From the NCBI RefSeq assembly GCF_048771995.1, contig NC_133028.1, forward strand, positions 67,001 through 131,000: a stretch of 64,000 nt of DNA, given 5' to 3'. The first letter of the stretch is position 1; each line of letters begins with the position of its first letter. The translations under genes and the position numbers were made by a program. Positions 37,660 through 50,587 of this stretch are shown here, one piece after another. The stretch is from Taeniopygia guttata. Its lineage: Eukaryota > Chordata > Aves > Passeriformes > Estrildidae. Below the pieces are notes generated by a model that was given only the letters and a program-made list of their open reading frames with translations, ran no database searches and was not told the origin of the DNA.

Positions 37660-38695
37660 GGGCTCAGCCTCTCAGAAGACAGAAGAAAAAAAAAGTCTTA
37701 TGAAATTCACATTTCTCCTTCCAACTTAAGCAGTTGTATGTGCGGCAAATTTGGAAAGCTCAGCATAATTTATTTTTTTAAGCCCAAAGACACTTTTGGG
37801 GTGGCACAGGTATTGAACTAACTTAAAAACTCTCATATCACAGTCAGGCCAGTTTGGTAGCCAGGGCAGAGCCTGCCCAGCTTCAGATTCTTCTCAAACC
37901 CTGCTCAGAGACCCTTCTGGCCTGCTCAGAGACTTCCTTCCATCCAAAACCACTGCCCTGCATTGAAGGTGGTTGTTAAAAAATATTAAAAGCCTTCACA
38001 GAGGCGGGTAGCTGAGAACAGAGCTCAAAGTACCCAGGCATGTGTCTCTTGGAAGCAAAGGTCATGTATCCACCAAGGTAGTGATACAAGTGGCCTGGGG
38101 CAGGAGCAGGCAGAAAATTGAAGGATATATGGCTCCATTGAGATGCTGAAGGACATGGGAACAGTTTGTGTGACTCAACTTGGTGTCAAGGCTAAGATAA
38201 TGCCTGATGAGTGCAACCCATCTTAGGCATCCTCAGAATGGAGGGAGGAGAACACAGAGCAGTCCAGGCAGAGAGTAAGCAGCTCATGCACACAAAGCAT
38301 GCTGTGGCTTCCCAGACTTCCAGGAGTCCAAATAAACTCCACATCCTGGGATGTGGCAACAGAGTGGAAAAATGGGCCTAAATACTCAAAAATAATTTAA
38401 AGAAAAAAGTTTCAAGATGGTTGCTATAGAACAAAGCCCCATCAAAGGTTGTATAGATGGATAGTTCTTCAGGACAAACCTAGTCCTGTATTGTGCTCCT
38501 TCCCAGGATCCAGCTGAACTCTTCTACTTCCCCAGGCATTCCTACATGGCCAGTGCAACAATTCCATATTTTCAGCTCTCCAGATTGCAGATGGACTTAG
38601 GAAGCTAGGACTATTTAAGAGAACTTGTCAAGGCCAGTCAAGAACTGGTTGTATACAAATAAATTTTAAAGTGGTCTTATAAAGCCTCCTACTAT
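37660..38695. other. Unannotated DNA
   Basis: No feature recognised. Confidence 0.5.
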
Positions 38696-38699
38696 CTTG

Positions 38700-39056
38700 A
38701 CAGTGGGAGGATGACAGAGGGGACAGACAGAAGAGAGACAAGACTTCCTACAGATTCACAGTGAAGGGACGAGGTGCAATTTGCAGGAAAAAGAAATCCA
38801 ACTGGATATAAGGAAGGAAAAATGCACCATGAGGGTAACTGAACAGAGGAAGAGGAACAGGTATTTTAGGACTCTATGTAATGAGGGGAAACCACTGATC
38901 AGTGGTTTCAAGGCAGGTCTATGAAGGTTTGACCAGCCCTCATCACTACCCTCTCTTGAATTCCTATTTGTACTGCATAGGTAGAAGTGTTGTGTTAATG
39001 GTTGGACTCAATGATCTTAGATCTCTTTTCCAACCTAAGTGATTCTATGATTCTGA
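38700..39056 (+). mobile_element. Old CR1 LINE 3' fragment
   Basis: Only the right end is clear: GGTTGGACTCAATGATCTTA followed by TCCAACCTAAGTGATTCTAT. The preceding 280 bp looks like a diverged CR1 body (GACAGAGGGGACAGACAG, AAGGAAGGAAAAATGCACC), but this part is tentative. Confidence 0.7.
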
Positions 39057-39059
39057 ACC

Positions 39060-40845
39060 TGACCATATTATAACATATCTGATCACCAAACCTGCAGACA
39101 AAAAGCCTGACCAAGAAGCTTTGCAGCTTCTTGAAGCCACCTACAGCTGGAGCAACACTTTATGTTCATTTGCTAAATTAACAACATCTCTAGATAACTT
39201 CCTCCCTGGCTGCAGAGGACCTTCCCATCAGAGCCTCTCCTCCATGCTGCCTTTGCGCCATGGCCTTCAGAGGCCATTCCAGAGGACATGACCACACCCT
39301 CTGGTGCATGGGGAAATGTGGAGACAACAGATTGTCCCCCAGCCCCAACAGATGAATCATTCTGCAGCCAGAATGGTTTTCCTGTGAAAAGGGAAGTGTT
39401 TCACCCTTGGGCTTTGAAAGAACAGCATTGAGGCTGCTCAGACATAGAAAAGGCATCACCTGGAGCTAGAAAATATCTAGCTATCTGGATTGACTTTCTG
39501 CCAGCACATGAACCCACGTGGTGGATTTGTGATCAGCAAAGAAAACCAAAACTAAGTTTACCTGCTAAAGCCTGGGAGAGTGGAGTACTCCACTCTGAGG
39601 GCAGAGAGATGTAAAATTCATGAGAAAATATTGCTGCACACTCCTCCAATCAACACTTCCCAATCCAGTATGTGTTTTCCCAGTCTTGCTCTCTGAAGAG
39701 CAACATCATCTATTGATGATCCTAAATGGCTGAACACATACTTGTCTCCTAGTGAACGACAAACAAAACCAGATGACCCATGAATGAAAAATAAGGTAGT
39801 GACATGCTCTGAGCAACATTGTTTGATGATAAAGAGATACTGTCGTGGCAGGATGGATTGTCCTACAATAAAAAAATCAGTACCAGGAGTGACGGACTTG
39901 GCTTGCAGACTCAGCTCTTGAGCAACCCTGATATGGGCTTAAATAAATCACTGCAAAAAATCATCAGGGCCGAGAACAGACCAGAATCCACAATGGCTAT
40001 GTGGTGACTGAGCATTGTTCCCACATGTGGTCACCAGCTTGCTCTGATGAGTTCAGTGGCCTCCCTAGGCTAAACAAGCTACTTCAGCAAAGCTGTTGGG
40101 AGTAATTGCCTCTTTCCCTGGTAATATCAGGAGGATTTGGGGATGGAGACCAAACCCCTCCCTCCCTATAGAGTGCATGGTAGGAAGGCTGGGTGTGAGA
40201 TGAACTGATTAGACAGAGAATTGTTCTGCTGGCAAGTCCTCTAGGGCTTAATTTATATACATTATAAAGTCATTTACATTGGGAATATTCCTTCCTGACT
40301 CACAGCAAGGGGTGACTGGGTTTTGGCATGGAGAAAACCCAGCACAGCAGTGAGCACAGCAGCCCCTGGCTCACTGAGCTTAGATATGCCATCAATCTGT
40401 AACCATCTCTCTTGGGGCAATCTGGCACAGAGAACTCAAAGAGAAATTGGAAAAATGTATCTTCAGATTGTGCTGAATTCATAATTTTACTCCATTACTT
40501 TGTTAGTTGTAGTATCTGAGGATTGTGGAAGAAAAAGGAGAATCAGTGGATTTACATTCCAGCCCTACTTGTAGGACTTTCTTTTCTCCAGAATTATTGA
40601 GATAGGAATATTTTGCTCAGGATTCAAGATATGCCTTTGATAGATAGTCAGCAGGGGAGGGAGTAGGGTGATATGAATCCTGGGTGTAAATTTTGAGCCA
40701 TCTCATACCCAACCTGGAAGGTCATAGCTGATCACAGTGACCCAAAAAATCCAGCTAGCCTTATCAGCCCCATGGTAGGGATGTCCTCTTCAGAGTGGCA
40801 TGACCAGTACATTCTTTGTGTTTGTAACTTCAGGTGCTGCTGCAA
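39060..40845. other. Unannotated DNA
   Basis: About 1.8 kb with no recognised exon, repeat or RNA gene. Confidence 0.5.
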
Positions 40846-40849
40846 AACC

Positions 40850-41222
40850 AGATAATATTATCATTAATCATTGAATGGTTGGAAAGGACCTTAAAGACCA
40901 TCTCATTCCAACCCTTGTCATGGGCAGGGACACCTTCCACTAGACCAGGGTGCTCCAAGCCCTGTCCAACCTGGCCTGGGACAGTTCCAGAGATGTGGCA
41001 GCCACAGCTTCTCCAGGCAGCCTGTTTTAGGCCTCAACAACCTCACAGGGAAGAATTTCTTTCCAATATCCCATCTGACCCTGCCTTCTGTCAGTGTGAA
41101 GCCATTCCCTTGTCCAAAGTCCCTCTCCAGCTCTCTTGAAGCCACTTTAGGCACTGGAAGGGGTAGTAAGGTCTCCTTGAAGACTTCTCTTCTCCATGCC
41201 GAACACCCTCAGCTCTCTCCGT
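40850..41222 (-). mobile_element. CR1 LINE 3' fragment
   Basis: Reverse-complement CR1. It starts with the tail ATTGAATGGTTGGAAAGG and GTCATGGGCAGGGACACC, and ends in AACACCCTCAGCTCTCTC. Confidence 0.93.
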
Positions 41223-41224
41223 CT

Positions 41225-41885
41225 GCTAATAATAACTTAGTTATTATAGTTACTTACTAATAACTAGTAAGATAGATCAGGCTGTTCTCACAGAGAGAAA
41301 TGCCTTCTTCCACGGGAAGTATTCTCCTCCAGGGAACCTTACAACAACTTCCTTTCAAGATGACCATCTCCACCCAACTCACTAATGGGGAGGATCTTTG
41401 TTAGCCCCCTAAAAAATCTCAGCCCCTGACTCACAAATTATTGTTTTCAGCTGTGTCCTAAATCTGGACAAAAAGCCCTGACAGTCAGTGCAGCCCAGCT
41501 GGGAGATAGGATAAATGTCCCATTATTTCTATCACATTTCATAGCTCCCACGGCTGAGACTGGGCTATTAGGAGATGTTGTTCAGAGAGGGGACACATGA
41601 GACAAAATTGCTGCCTTAGGGAGATACAGGGAATAATGAGGGAAAATAGTAGCACAGGGTCCTGCTGGCATTGCCAGCCTGAACATAGGCACAGATAACA
41701 GCCCTCTGCATGCAGGAGATAAATCCCATCTGTGGCTGCCTGAATGTGAGACGGGAGGTAGAACATGGATGTAAGGACAGGAGACAGGATTTGTATCCTT
41801 GTAGCTGTGCTAGGACATTGGGCTAAACACAATGTGCAGGAACATTTCCAGGGAGATGCTATAGGAGGTCTCCCAGCATGTACCA
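41225..41885. other. Unannotated DNA with AT palindrome
   Basis: An AT-rich patch at about 41228-41275 contains AATAACTTAGTTATT, a short palindrome. Nothing else is recognised. Confidence 0.5.
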
Positions 41886-41889
41886 GGAA

Positions 41890-42472
41890 CAGTGTGGCCA
41901 GCAGGAGCAGGGAGGTCATTCTTCCCCTTTACTTGGCACTGGTGAGGCCATACCTTGAGTGCTGTGTCCACTTCTGGGCCCCTCCGTTTAGGAAGGACCT
42001 TGAGATGCTTGAATGTATCCAGAGAAGGGCAACAGGCTGGAGAAGGGCCTGGAACACAAGCCCTGTGAGGAGCAGCTGAGGGAGTTGGAGTATGTAGCCT
42101 GGAGAAGAGGAGGCTCAGGGGAGACCTCCTCACTCTCTGCAATTGCTCGAAAGAAAGTTGTAGCCTGGTGGGGGTTGGTATCTTCTCCCAGGGAACAGTG
42201 ACAGGATGAGAGGTCACAGCCTCAGGCTGTGCCAGGGGAAGTTTAGGCTAGGTATTAGATGACAAAAATTCTTCACAGAAAGAGTGGTTTGGCATTGGAT
42301 TGGGCTGCCCAGGGAGGTGGTGGAGTCACCATCCCTGGAGGTGATTAAAAAAAGGCTTGATGAGGGACACTCAGTGCCATGATTTAGCTGATAAGGTAAT
42401 ATTAGGTCACAGGTTGGACTGGATTATCTCAAAGTTTTTTTCCAACCTAGTTTATTCTGTGATTCTGTGATA
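41890..42472 (+). mobile_element. CR1 LINE fragment with RT C-terminal coding remnant
   Basis: The longest CR1 copy here. Around 41930-42050 one frame reads [18 protein letters not shown] and later [13 protein letters not shown], the conserved C-terminal end of the CR1 ORF2 reverse transcriptase. The 3' UTR and tail end in TTATTCTGTGATTCTGTGAT. It is 5' truncated and the coding frame is interrupted downstream, so it is non-functional. Confidence 0.95.
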
Positions 42473-42475
42473 ATC

Positions 42476-42633
42476 CTTGATATCCTCCCTGGAAGTGTTC
42501 AAGGTCAGGCTGGACAGGGCTTGGAGTAAGCTGGGATAGTGGAAGGTGTCCCTGCCCATGGCAGGGGGGTGGAACAAGACAGTCCTTTCCATCTCAACCC
42601 ATTCTGTGATTGCCTGATCATTCTATGATTCTG
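42476..42633 (+). mobile_element. CR1 LINE 3' tail, directly after another CR1
   Basis: A 160-bp CR1 3' end (CCTCCCTGGAAGTGTTCAAG to CATTCTATGATTCTGG) begins within a few bases of the end of the previous CR1, in the same orientation. Confidence 0.88.
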
Positions 42634-43250
42634 GTGGTCAAGAATGCCAAGGGTGATGTGGGAGCTGGAGATGTGGAGAATGATGCATCATCAGCACTTG
42701 CAGAACGTCAGGGCTGGGAGAAACACATTAAGAAGATCTCCAAGAAAAATAATTTAAAAAATGCAAATGTCAAGCCTTGTATTAATTATATATTATAATT
42801 CCAAGTCTTGTATTAATCCTGCATTGGGCTTCTGAAACTCCTGACTCCACGTTAGGCGAGGGTTAAGAGAAAGCTCTGAGCTCTCTGACTGCATGGGATG
42901 CTCCCAAGGATGAGTTGAAATCTCCTTGAAAGGCATCCTACCCTTTTGACCAGACTCAAAACAGAATGTCTCTCATCATTAAAGTCAATTCTTCCAGGAT
43001 GGCAAGGAGGGGCATTTTCATGGCTGATTAGCTCTGCAGAGCTCAGGCCAATTCAGCTGCTATGGGCAGATATATTGTGCTCCAGCCTTGCAGCAGCCAG
43101 CCTGTTTGCTGGAGTGGGAAATCGCTTGGAGCAGAAGACACTGCACCAAAAATCCTGCGCTGAGGACTGAAGAATGACAAAGCTGCAAAGCCAGATCTCA
43201 AAGCCTGAAGTTTCTTGTTTGCTGTCCCGACAGTGTTTATGTATCAGATC

Positions 43251-43460
43251 GTAGAATAATACAGACACAGGATGGTTTGGGTTAGAAGGGACCTTAAAAA
43301 TCATTCAGTTCAACCCCCTGCCATGGGCAGGGACACCTTCCACTATACCAGGCTGTTCCAAGCCCCATCCAGCCTGGCCTTGGACACTTCCAGGGATGGG
43401 GCAGCCACAGCTCCTCTGGGCACCCTGTGCCAGGGCCTCCCCACCCTCACGGGAAAAATC
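43251..43460 (-). mobile_element. CR1 LINE 3' fragment
   Basis: Reverse-complement CR1 starting ACAGGATGGTTTGGGTTAG and ending in CCACCCTCACGGGAAAAATC. The 42640-43250 interval to its left holds nothing recognised. Confidence 0.93.
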
Positions 43461-43464
43461 TGTC

Positions 43465-44215
43465 TGCATTCAACTAGAGCTGAGCCAAGAGCTGAGCTGG
43501 CTGAATGCTGGGAGTGGGGCAGGGAAGTGAGGCACCTGGATGCAGAAGTGAGGTACTCAGATGCTCTGCTCTGGAAAGCCAAGTCCGATGTCACTAAGCT
43601 TTTCCTTTTCATTCCCTTCTTCTCTTCCAACTACACCAGAAAGAAACCAAATCCTATGCAACAATTTTTTACCTTGCCTCCCTATAGCAGCTCCCATTCA
43701 GAAGCAGCTGGGGTGCATTTTGGGGAAGCCAAGGGCTGCCAGAAGCTGTGAGACTGTGAATGTGGTAAGAGCTGGGGCCTTCTCAAGGGTGTTTCCTCAA
43801 GGAAAAGGCTTTGTTCCCAGTAGTTCATGCACTTGCTTTAAATATTGCACAAAACCCTGCAAAGAGAAACTGCTGGAACTTGTCTGTGGCTGGGATCAGC
43901 TGGGGAAGGGTAAGTGCATGGCACAGAGGGGATGTCTCCTGCATGCCAAATGGGGGGTTTCTGGATACCTGAGGTGCTGTAGCCTAGCTTTTGCAAGCTG
44001 GAAGGGAAAGAAGGTTGCTGGGGCTGTAGGCAGCTGGTGCTAGGTGCAGTGTGTCCCTGTTAGCATCAGGGAGCTGGCATATATCAGGGGTAATCAGGAG
44101 GAGACGGGAAAGTACAGGACTTTATCCTGGGTCTGCAAGATCTTGAAAGTAGAGTTATAACATAAGTCATGGGACTGTGATGCATTGTGCCAAGGGCAAG
44201 TGACCTGCAGCCTTC
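43465..44215. other. Unannotated DNA
   Basis: An open frame of about 160 codons crosses 43561-44043. It has no homology I recognise and no splice context, so I do not call it a gene. Confidence 0.45.
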
Positions 44216-44216
44216 A

Positions 44217-44445
44217 TAAAATCATGGAATTATTTGGGTTGGAAAGGACCTTAAAGACCATCCAGTCCTGATGGCCTGCCATGGGCAGGGACATCTTCCA
44301 CTAGTACAGGCTGCTCCAAGCCCCATCCAGCCTGGCCTTGGACAGTCCCAGGGATAGGACAGCCACAGCTTCTCTAGACAACCTGCCTAGAGAAGGGCTT
44401 CACTATCCTTGTAGTAAAGAACTTCCTAATATGTAACCTGGAAGA
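44217..44445 (-). mobile_element. CR1 LINE 3' fragment
   Basis: Reverse-complement CR1 from AAAATCATGGAATTATTTGG to AAGAACTTCCTAATATGTAAC. The following 500 bp holds nothing recognised. Confidence 0.92.
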
Positions 44446-44961
44446 GCTACTTGTGGGTTTGATCCAGGCATTTGGTGCAGAAACTAGCGATGCCAGTGGG
44501 ATGGACAAGTCCTCTGCATAATTACAGAAGATGTGAGGGACAGAGAAGAGGTTGGAGCATCTGTGAATTTTAGGTGCTGGCAGAGCTCTGGGGATGCTCT
44601 CTGTGAATTTGTTCTAATGTAGCTTAGTTTAACTCAGCAGTGAAGAAGCTGGAAAGCAGAGGACTTGACAGGCCAATTTCTATCCGTCTGTACGTTCTTA
44701 GTCCTGATTCTGTCACCCTGTAGTGGAGACAGGCTAAAGAGAAGGTGATCTGAACTGTCTGGGATGAACTATCCCAACTTGGTGTCCTGGTACAGTGGCT
44801 TAGGGCAGCATACACGCAGGTCAGAGCACCCCAGGGGTGAGGTTCTCAAGACTCACGTATTATAAACAGGTTCTCTGATTTGCAGACTTACTGAGGAACA
44901 TCAGACACTGAGAAGAGATTTTCCAGTTAATATCTTGAACCTTCTCAACAAGGTTTTGCAT

Positions 44962-45111
44962 GCCCCCATCCCTTGCAGTGTTCAAGGGTAAGCTGGATGT
45001 GGCCCTGAGTAACCCGATCTAGTGAGTGGTATCCCTGCCCATGGAAGGGGTTAAAGCACATATTCTTTCACTCCCTTCCAAGGCAAACCATCCTGTGATT
45101 CTGTGATTCTA
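44962..45111 (+). mobile_element. CR1 LINE 3' tail
   Basis: Short CR1 end, from CCCATCCCTTGCAGTGTTC to AACCATCCTGTGATTCTGTG. Confidence 0.88.
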
Positions 45112-45750
45112 AGTGGTTGTCCCTTCTGCACCTGGTCATCTCCACTGATGCTGGTTCAGTGGTTTCTCCACCCATCTGATGTCAGTTTCCTTCTGGAAAC
45201 AAGAAGTGTCCAATGATCCATGAAACCCCATGGTTTCACCCCATGTGAAGTGTCCAACATCTCCTAAGGGGAGTTTGAGCTCATGTAACAAATCTCAGTC
45301 CGGGATGACAGAGGCTAGAACAAGTTAATGATCTCAATGTCTACAAAGAGAGTTCATTTCCTTGAGAGTGTCTTGCTCCTGAGTCACCCTAATCCACCTT
45401 CCTGCCTTGCCTGTTTATCAGCTATCAGCACCTCCTAGGTAGACAGGTGACTTTTATAGGTTCACCTCCCACAAGGCAAATCCTCTAAAAACAGACAGCA
45501 GAGCATTTAATCACCATCTTCACAGCGATTCCCATCCAAACATAAGACCAGTTACCCCCTCTAAGACTTTTTTATCCTTTTCCTCTAATATGAGCTACCA
45601 GGCTGAGGAAAGTAACACCAGCAGTCCCAATTCTTGAATGAGGTGTTCCTCAGAAGTTTCTGCAACTCTTCTAGCCATCGGCCAGGAGTTTGTCATGTTC
45701 TGTGAGACTGGTCAGAAGAAGGTGGAGATATTTTCACACCAGGAAAAAGA

Positions 45751-45830
45751 ATATTGAAATGAGAATTTCTTGCTCTAAATCAGAACAAAATATAGAAATG
45801 AGAGTTTCTTGCCCTAACCAGGACAAAATT
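45751..45830. repeat. Imperfect ~40-bp tandem duplication
   Basis: A segment reading GAAATGAGAATTTCTTGC, then CAGAACAAAAT, is repeated immediately as GAAATGAGAGTTTCTTGC, then CAGGACAAAAT. Confidence 0.85.
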
Positions 45831-45883
45831 ATATATTAACATCCCTCACAAAACAACTTTAGAAGTAATCAAGGTGAGCAGCA

Positions 45884-45948
45884 TACCTGCCCAGGACAGG
45901 TGTTTGGAACTAGGTGATCTTAAAGGACCATTCCATGATTGTATGAAA
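45884..45948 (+). mobile_element. CR1 LINE 3' tail remnant
   Basis: Only about 65 bp remain: GGAACTAGGTGATCTTAAAG followed by CATTCCATGATTGTATGAA. Confidence 0.65.
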
Positions 45949-45949
45949 T

Positions 45950-47250
45950 AACCCTTCTCCAGGGCAGGTGACTCCCTAAAATGGTGTCAGAAAGCACAGA
46001 TTGCAGCATGGTACCTGTAGGCAAATTAGGGAGTTTGGGGTGTTAAAGCAGTGGAAAATTATGCAGAAAACAGATTTGCCTGCGGATATTTGCTGTAAAA
46101 TACTTCCTCTTTACCTTTATTCTGACATTTTTATAAGACAATGTAAAAATGTTCATATTCAACAATACTGTTCTGTTTATTTAAGTAACAACACTTGAGC
46201 TTGCAGGCAATTCCTGGAGAAAGCCTTCTGGTGAGGAGCTTTCATGTTTTAAATGCTCATTAATCTTCCTGTGAATATCCTGTTTTGACACCATGGATAC
46301 TGAGGCTTCTACGCGATCACTGTTGAGACTATAATGTGATGACTTAAGGGCAAGTTGTTATTTCTTAGCACTTAATTATGGCAAGGTGCTTGTTGTGTGT
46401 TGTTAAAATTATTCCAACATGAAAATTCCAATTCTTTACCCCCTGGTTCCCACTCATAATCCCTCTCATCACAAGGTGAGTTATTTTCCCCTCATGCTCC
46501 TCACTCTTTACCTTGAGTTCTGTGTGCAGATGAACCACCTCTTTCTTGCTATTTTGACCCAAAGGTAATCCATTCATTGCTAAGCAAAGGGAAGGTGAAA
46601 GAGCAATAAAAGTAAAATGGGGCTCATTGTGAAAAAGAGACACTTTATGTGGTCATGATGTCTCTGTGTGAGCTGAAGGGTTGAAAGGTGGTCTGAGGAG
46701 TTGGGTTACCTATGGCACTCTCTGAGAGCATGTTTGTACTCCTCCATTGCTGCTGGGTTCATCTTCCCAGCTCATCTCTCAAACACATTGCTCAAACACA
46801 TTGCACTCCATCTTTCCCCTGCCTCACAGTCTGAGCCTGCACCAAACAAAGCACCTTCTTTGCAACTGTCACTCTGTTCTCCATAGAGCAGCCTTTTGCA
46901 GCCCCCGGAATCTGACTGTTTTGCATGCTTTTTCTTTCAGTTGCTTCTCAATCTTGCTGGTGGCACTGCCCCCCACAGTGCCTAGAAGGTCACCTCTTGC
47001 TGAAGTCTGCAAAAATCACAGCTCTTCAGTTCCATGCTCACCATTCCTCTCACTTTCTTTGCCTGGCTCCTCCATTGGCCAAGTCCTTCCTCCCACTCAC
47101 TTCTGAGGTTCTGAAGCAGAAAACATCTTTTGTTTTGCTTGACATCCTGCACATCAAACCTCTGATCTCAGCTGAGGTCCTGAAAGCACATCTGTTATGT
47201 GTATGAGGATGTCTAACATGCCTGTTACAGGCTGGGGCCCCTCTATTCTG
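45950..47250. other. Unannotated DNA
   Basis: About 1.3 kb with no recognised feature. Confidence 0.5.
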
Positions 47251-47254
47251 GAGA

Positions 47255-47605
47255 CAGACTGGGAAAGTTGGGGGTGTCCAGCCTGGGAAAGAGATGGCTC
47301 TGGGGAGACCTTTCAGCACGTTTCAGCATCTAAAGGGGCTCCAGGAGAACTGGAGAGGGGCCTTGGACAAGGGGGAATGGCTTCACACTGACAGAAGGCA
47401 GGGTTAGGCAGGTTATTGGGAAGGAATTGGGAAGAAATTAATACCTGTGAGGATGGTGAGGCCCTGGCACAGGTTGCACAGAGATAGCATCCCTGGATCC
47501 CTGGCAGTGTCCAAGGCTGTGCTGTACAGGGCTTGGATCAGCCTGTTCTAGTGGAAGGTGTCCCTGCCACGGCAGGGGATTGAAACGAGATGATTCTATG
47601 AACTG
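47255..47605 (+). mobile_element. CR1 LINE 3' fragment
   Basis: CR1 from GGGGGTGTCCAGCCTGGG to GGGGATTGAAACGAGATGATT, with a short internal duplication around GGGAAGGAATTGGGAAG. Confidence 0.92.
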
Positions 47606-47844
47606 CATAAATCTACAGATTTTTGAGGTGCTTTACATGGGTGTCTGCAGCCCTATGGTGTGTACTCTCTCCTCAGCCTTTAAAGGCTTTCCAAACACAA
47701 CAGATAATTGGGTCTCATTCACATTCAGCTGCAAGCCAAAGCATGGCACAGTTTTGATTTCCTGTTTCAAATACAAAATTTGCTTTGAATGTTTTTGTAC
47801 ATCTTTCTTTCAGGCTGCCTTAGAAGTACTGATAGGTTGCAATA

Positions 47845-47912
47845 AGGTATCCTTGGAGCCTTCTCCAGGCTAAACAATTGCAAGTTCCTCAGCCTTTCCA
47901 CATAGGAAAGAC
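47845..47912 (-). mobile_element. CR1 LINE internal remnant
   Basis: A fragment reading TCTCCAGGCTAAACAATTGC, then CCTCAGCCTTTCCACATAGG, matches a well-known CR1 3' region in reverse orientation. It lacks a 3' end. Confidence 0.7.
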
Positions 47913-47989
47913 TATGTGACCAATTCTAATTGGTCACAGACTAGTGACCAATACTCTACTGACTACAGAAAAAAACTCTGAAGAAGACA

Positions 47990-48212
47990 TAATCACAGGA
48001 TGGGTTGGAGTGAAAGGGCACTAAAAGCTAAATCTCATTCCAACCCCCTGCCATGAGCAGGGACACCTTCCACTAGATCAGGTTGCTTCAACCTGGCCTT
48101 GAACACTCTCACGGATGGGGCAGCTAGAGCTTCTCTGGGCAGCCTGTATTAGTGCCTTACCTTCCTCACAGGGAAGAATTTCTTCCTGAAATCTCACCTA
48201 AGCATCTTCCAG
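47990..48212 (-). mobile_element. CR1 LINE 3' fragment
   Basis: Reverse-complement CR1 from AATCACAGGATGGGTTGGAG to TCTCACCTAAGCATCTTCC. Confidence 0.92.
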
Positions 48213-48214
48213 TT

Positions 48215-50585
48215 GCTGCCAGTTTCACAGGCCTGCTGAGGTGAGTCCCACCCTTTGGGACAGAGGCAATGCTACCCACAAAATATCAAGTAACCCGTAG
48301 CCCATGCAACACTTCTGGCCTGGAGCAAGGACGGTTTTGAAGCTCCAGAAAAGCCCTTACCTCTTACTCATTGCTGGAGCACAGTTTAGCCAAGGAATGC
48401 ATTTTCCTGCCTCTCCTGAACTGACTGTTCAGGACTCAACCACAACCACTTCCTAATGCCAATCTCTGCACATTGTTAGCAAACCTATTTGCCATATCAG
48501 AAATTGAGGCTGTTCCTTCAAGGTGGCTATTATTGCATGTGCTTATTAGTATATTTATCTGCCAATACCAAACACAAGCTGACTCACAGATCCCCAGATA
48601 ATGCTTCTATCCAGTGTTACTTCTAAAACACACAATCCTGTTATAAAGACACCCTGGGGCGTGCCTCATTGCGGAAGAGCCCGCTGTTTTCAGTCTGCAT
48701 TCTCAAACACAGCAGCAGCCAGTTTTGTGTGCTCAGGGTAGATCCTTTCAGCAGAGTCTGCACAAGACAGTTCTGCTCTTTCTAAACCAGCATTTCTTGT
48801 TTCAGCAGGTGTCTCGTCATCTCCCAATAGTTGTGAACCTGCACTTGCAGCTGTGCTGAACTGGGGGTGGTTTTCTTTTCCCATTCCTTTGCCTCCCACC
48901 TTTCCTCCTTGTCTGTCTTTGCTCAGACTGGACACTCACATGATTATGTTGAGGAGAGCTCAAAGTACCGCAAGAAATGTCAAAAATCTTTTCTGTATTT
49001 ATTTCATAGATCACAACATTTTACATTTAAGTCACATTTATTTAAACTGGAAAAAAAAAATTAAATCCAGCTCTCCAGACCTTTCTGGATTATAATGAAA
49101 GACTGTTTCCTCCCAAGGGATTCCACAGAAATCTCCTTCTTGAGCCAGATGTTCTGCTTCCTTGAACAGCTGCACAGGGCTCAAATTGCAGTAGCCATCA
49201 CCCCAAATTGTGCTACAGAGCTGAGTTTTTACAGCACAGCCTGGGAGCCCAGAGATGTGAGACCCTCTGGGACTGTGAATGGGGTAGGAGTACAGTCTGC
49301 ACCCAAGGCAACAGGATGGAACCAAAATACAGGAAGTCAGCCTCCATGAGCTGATGGTCCTTTCTTGCCTCTGACTCCATGCACTGTCGTAAATCCTACA
49401 CAAAACAGTTGTATGGTAACATCTGTTTCCTACTCTGTTCACTTCTCTCTCCCTTTCTTCTTGACCCCTCTGCCCTGACTCCCGGATTTTGCAATGACTC
49501 ACCCAGTGGGGCAAAGGCTGCTGCAGGTCTGCTCCAACCAGTTTATTCATCCCCTCTGTGCCACCCAAAACCCATGCCCTGGTGGTACTCCTCCTGATGG
49601 AGTTGCACTGTCTCTCCCAAGGGAGGAACAAACATGCTTCCAAGGTTCTTTACTCCTAAAATTGGTTTAATCCCCTGCTAAGCCCTGTTAATATGTAGGC
49701 ATCTGCAGCCATACTGCAGTTAAGTTGCATGAAACTATTAATCTTGATTTAGTGCTCAGAGGTGCTGATTAGTCATGTATCTTCAAGCCCCAAATATTTC
49801 TCAAAGATGGTTTGAGCTGCTTGGTGGAAGGAGAGATTTCTTCCAACTTCAATTTTTCTGCAATTCCACAGTTCTGCTTACTTCATCCATAAGAATTCAC
49901 CCCTGTATTTTGTATGCTCTCTGTATGTCCATCCCCCCCTTATAGGCATTTCCTACTCTTCAGTGCTATTCACGCAACCTCTAGCAAAATACCTGCTTCA
50001 ATGGTGTTATTATCCTGGGCTCTATTACCCCAATTATACTTTGCTCAACTATTTTGGAGAGGTGTTTGCAGAACTGGTTTCAATATAAAATCAGTAAATC
50101 TTTACTGGTTTGGCCTGTCACGATAGGAGGAAGCAAAATGTGTTGATATAATCTAAAACCCAAGCTCCTTGTGTGCTGTTTCAACAGGCCACAGACCAGC
50201 CCATGGGGAAGTTCCTCTCTTCTTCAGCCGCAGGCACCAGTTTAACTACACATCCATCCCCTCCCACAGAAGTCAGCCAGACCAGTCATCCTCTTAACAA
50301 TGAGTCCATGTATAAAAGTTTGGATAAAGTGTAGTTTCATAAACTTTCTATAAATGTGAGCCTCTGTATCCCAGAGATTCCATGGCTAAAGAAACGAATT
50401 TAGCCTGAGGCGGCTGAACAACAGGGTTTGCATATGTTTTGCCAATACAGTCCCCAGTTATTAAGTTGTTGTTAAGTTAATACAGTTATTAAGTTGGTTT
50501 AAACCAGCATAACTTCACCCAGGGAAGCAAGCAGCCCACCCAGGTCACTTACTGCTGAATGCTGCTGCTCCAGTACTAATTTTAC
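48215..50585. other. Unannotated DNA
   Basis: About 2.4 kb. Several open frames of 60-200 codons occur (the longest on the minus strand at 49038-49643), but none resembles a protein I know or has exon-like boundaries. Confidence 0.5.
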
Positions 50586-50587
50586 TT

